5,744 nucleotides of DNA from an uncultured Clostridium sp. (GTDB lineage Bacteria; Bacillota; Clostridia; TANB77; CAG-508), in assembly GCA_900557475.1 (NCBI GenBank), contig USTA01000064.1, forward strand, positions 1 to 5,744, in the 5' to 3' direction. The position numbers were made by a program, and so were the translations under genes. The notes under the pieces were generated by a model. That model ran no database searches and was not told the DNA's origin. It saw only the letters and a program-made list of their open reading frames with translations. Positions 3,901 through 5,744 of this stretch are shown here, piece after piece; positions within the stretch are counted from its first letter, which is position 1, and each line of letters opens with the position of its first letter.

Positions 3901-5744
3901 ATGAATTCTTTATTTGAGTTAACAGACCAGCAAAAAAACATTTGGAATTCTGAAGTCTTTTATAGTGGTACCAATATAAATAATATTGGTGGATATTTAT
4001 TACTGAATGAAAAAGTAAATATTCCTCTTTTGCAAAAGGCCTCAAATCTTTATGTGCAAACTACTGAAATATCTTGTATGCACTTTGATATAAAAGATGC
4101 TAAACCAGTTCAATTTTTGACCGAGTATAAGCCCTTTACACTAGATGTCGTGTCACTTAATAATATTGATGATTTAAAAGCTTTAACCACAAGGCTTATT
4201 TCAGAACCCTTCGAAACCATTGATAAGGATTTATATAAATTCAAATTATTTACTCTTTCTGATGGAAGAGGTGGAATTATTCCAATATTTCATCATTTAA
4301 TTACCGACGCTTGGAGCATGAGTCTATTTATCTCAACTTTCATAGATATTTATACAAAACTTTTGCATAATGATACTAACTTTGAGAAAAAGCCATTATA
4401 TACAAACTATATTGCCTCATGCAATGAGTATAAAAAAAGTAACAGATTCATAAAAGATAAGGAATTCTGGGAGAGTAATTTTGAAAACTTACCAGAACTG
4501 ACTTATATATCTAAAAATAAAAATAATAGTAATTCCGCTTCTAAACGAAAAATTTGTTTTTTTGAAGCAAGTCTTTATGACGCTATTTTAGAATATTGCA
4601 AAGAAAATAAATGCTCTATTTATACATTTTTTATGGCAATTTTTTCAATTTATTTAGCCAAAATTAACTCTACAAAAACTGCTATTTTAGGTACACCAGT
4701 TTTAAATAGAAGCAATTTTACTGAAAAAAATACTTCTGGAATGTTTGTAAGCACAGTTCCATTTAAAATAGATATTGATTTTAATCTTAAATTTAATGAA
4801 TTTTTAAATAAGGTCTCGAATATTCAGACCTCAATCTTTAGACACCAAAAATACCCATATTTAGAACTACTAGAACATATAAAACAAACATGTGATATAA
4901 GTGACAACTTATATGATTTTGTGCTATCTTACCAAAATGCTAGAGATAATAAAAACACTGCTGAAATTGATTATGAATCTACTTGGGAGCCAATTTCTAA
5001 TATTGGTGATTCTATTGATGCACATTTTTATGATATGGATGGTACAGGAGAAGCAAATATTTTTTATGATTATCAAATTTCTAAATTTTCGGAAAAAGAT
5101 ATAGATCTTTTGCATTCTAGAATTTGTGAAATGGCTAAATTTGCATTGCAAAATCCTCAAATTTCTAACATAGAAGTAACTTCTCCAGAGGATAATAAAA
5201 TCATTTCTGACTTTAATAATACTTCATTTAAATATGACAAAAATACTTCTCTTATTAGCCTTTTTTCTAAAGTTGTAAAATTAAACGAAAATTCACCTGC
5301 TATAATTTTTAAAGGTGCAAAACTTACTTTCAAAGAATTAGATGAAAAGTCTAATCAAGTTGCAAATTTACTTTTAAATTATGGAATAGAAAAACAGGAC
5401 TCTGTTGGTATAATGTTTAATCGTTCATTCGATTTATTAATTGCTATTTGGGGAGTTTTAAAAGTTGGGGCTTCTTATATGTTAATAGATCCTAGCCTTC
5501 CACAAGATAGGGTTCAATATATGCTTGAAAATGCATCTAGCAAACTTGTTCTTACAAATTTATATATAAACTACCCATCTATTAATATCGAACATCGAAA
5601 ACAGTTTTCTACTTGTTTTTCACCTGCTGATTCATCAAATGATGATCGCTTTTGTATTATATATACATCTGGTTCAACTGGTAAACCTAAAGGAGTTGAA
5701 TTAAAACGTATTGGTATCATTAATATGTTAAATAGTTATAAACA
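3901..5744 (+). CDS. Nonribosomal peptide synthetase, N-terminal starter condensation and adenylation domains (3' end outside window)
   Basis: The frame is open from ATG 3901 to the window edge, giving 614 codons with no stop, so the gene is incomplete here. AAGAGG lies 8 bases before the start. A condensation domain spans about residues 5-425. It has LTDQQKNIW (7-15), FHHLITDAWS (130-139), the RFIKDKEFW segment (182-190), GTPVLNR (264-270), SGMFVSTVPF (279-288), RHQKYPY (314-320) and FVLSYQN (340-346). The second His (132) and Asp (136) of HHxxxDG are present, but Gly is replaced by Ala. This pattern, starting at the very N terminus, recalls the SrfAA starter domain that couples an acyl-CoA to the first amino acid. 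An adenylation domain follows: LTFKELDEKSNQVA (476-489), LKVGASYMLIDPSLPQDR (520-537) and the P-loop YTSGSTGKPKG (588-598). The window ends before the A4-A5 specificity residues, so the amino acid is unknown. A carrier domain and further modules are expected downstream. The enzyme is cytoplasmic and needs a phosphopantetheinyl transferase. Class assignment is firm; lipoinitiation is inferred. Confidence 0.93.
   Translation, partial: MNSLFELTDQQKNIWNSEVFYSGTNINNIGGYLLLNEKVNIPLLQKASNLYVQTTEISCMHFDIKDAKPVQFLTEYKPFTLDVVSLNNIDDLKALTTRLISEPFETIDKDLYKFKLFTLSDGRGGIIPIFHHLITDAWSMSLFISTFIDIYTKLLHNDTNFEKKPLYTNYIASCNEYKKSNRFIKDKEFWESNFENLPELTYISKNKNNSNSASKRKICFFEASLYDAILEYCKENKCSIYTFFMAIFSIYLAKINSTKTAILGTPVLNRSNFTEKNTSGMFVSTVPFKIDIDFNLKFNEFLNKVSNIQTSIFRHQKYPYLELLEHIKQTCDISDNLYDFVLSYQNARDNKNTAEIDYESTWEPISNIGDSIDAHFYDMDGTGEANIFYDYQISKFSEKDIDLLHSRICEMAKFALQNPQISNIEVTSPEDNKIISDFNNTSFKYDKNTSLISLFSKVVKLNENSPAIIFKGAKLTFKELDEKSNQVANLLLNYGIEKQDSVGIMFNRSFDLLIAIWGVLKVGASYMLIDPSLPQDRVQYMLENASSKLVLTNLYINYPSINIEHRKQFSTCFSPADSSNDDRFCIIYTSGSTGKPKGVELKRIGIINMLNSYK

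Noticed and set aside
3827..4045. Minus-strand open frame of 72 codons over the synthetase start
   Set aside because: It is antisense to the promoter and first codons of the synthetase gene, has no recognisable domain and reads as low-complexity sequence expected opposite AT-rich coding DNA.
4901..5160. Open frames of 67 and 78 codons inside the condensation domain region, one on each strand
   Set aside because: Both are out of frame with or antisense to a clearly coding synthetase segment that carries conserved motifs on either side.
1..5744. CRISPR array, tRNA, rRNA, insertion sequence or riboswitch
   Set aside because: No regularly spaced repeats, cloverleaf-like sequence, transposase motif, terminal inverted repeats or recognisable aptamer core was seen on either strand.

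Overview
The window is AT-rich (about 25-30% G+C by eye) and compactly arranged. It has strong Shine-Dalgarno sites, A/T-ending codons and near-consensus sigma-A promoters with 17-bp spacers. Together these suggest a low-GC Firmicute, most likely a clostridial and possibly gut-associated species. That placement is an inference; no rRNA or other taxonomic marker is present.

The left part (1-3690) holds three genes on the minus strand. Read in transcription order they are a cysteine-rich protein of unknown function (3118-3690), an ANL-superfamily acyl-CoA synthetase (1217-2959) and a VanG-type D-Ala-D-X ligase (20-1069). The cysteine-rich gene is a self-contained unit: it has a near-perfect promoter (3757-3785), and a strong intrinsic terminator begins one base after its stop (3083-3116). 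The acyl-CoA synthetase has its own promoter (2992-3020). I see no clear terminator in the 147-bp gap before the ligase gene, so those two may be partly cotranscribed, although a candidate -10 box also lies in the gap.

The right part (3901-5744) is the 5' end of a large plus-strand gene that runs off the window. It encodes a nonribosomal peptide synthetase starting with a condensation domain and continuing into an adenylation domain that is cut just after its A3 (P-loop) motif. The condensation domain begins at the protein's N terminus and resembles the starter domain of surfactin synthetase SrfAA, which N-acylates the first amino acid with a fatty acid from acyl-CoA. The product may therefore be a lipopeptide or N-acyl-peptide. 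The first amino acid cannot be predicted because the specificity-code residues lie beyond the window.

The 210-bp divergent region between the cysteine-rich gene and the synthetase gene (3691-3900) has a promoter for each direction. It also holds a perfect 7-7-7 inverted repeat lying on the -35 box of the minus-strand promoter, a second small palindrome, and a tandem heptamer on the -35 box of the synthetase promoter.

A working hypothesis is that this is one edge of an uncharacterised lipopeptide cluster. The acyl-CoA synthetase would supply the acyl donor, and the D-Ala-D-X ligase would be either an unrelated cell-wall or glycopeptide-resistance gene or, more speculatively, a self-protection gene. 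Only adjacency supports linking the left-hand genes to the synthetase.
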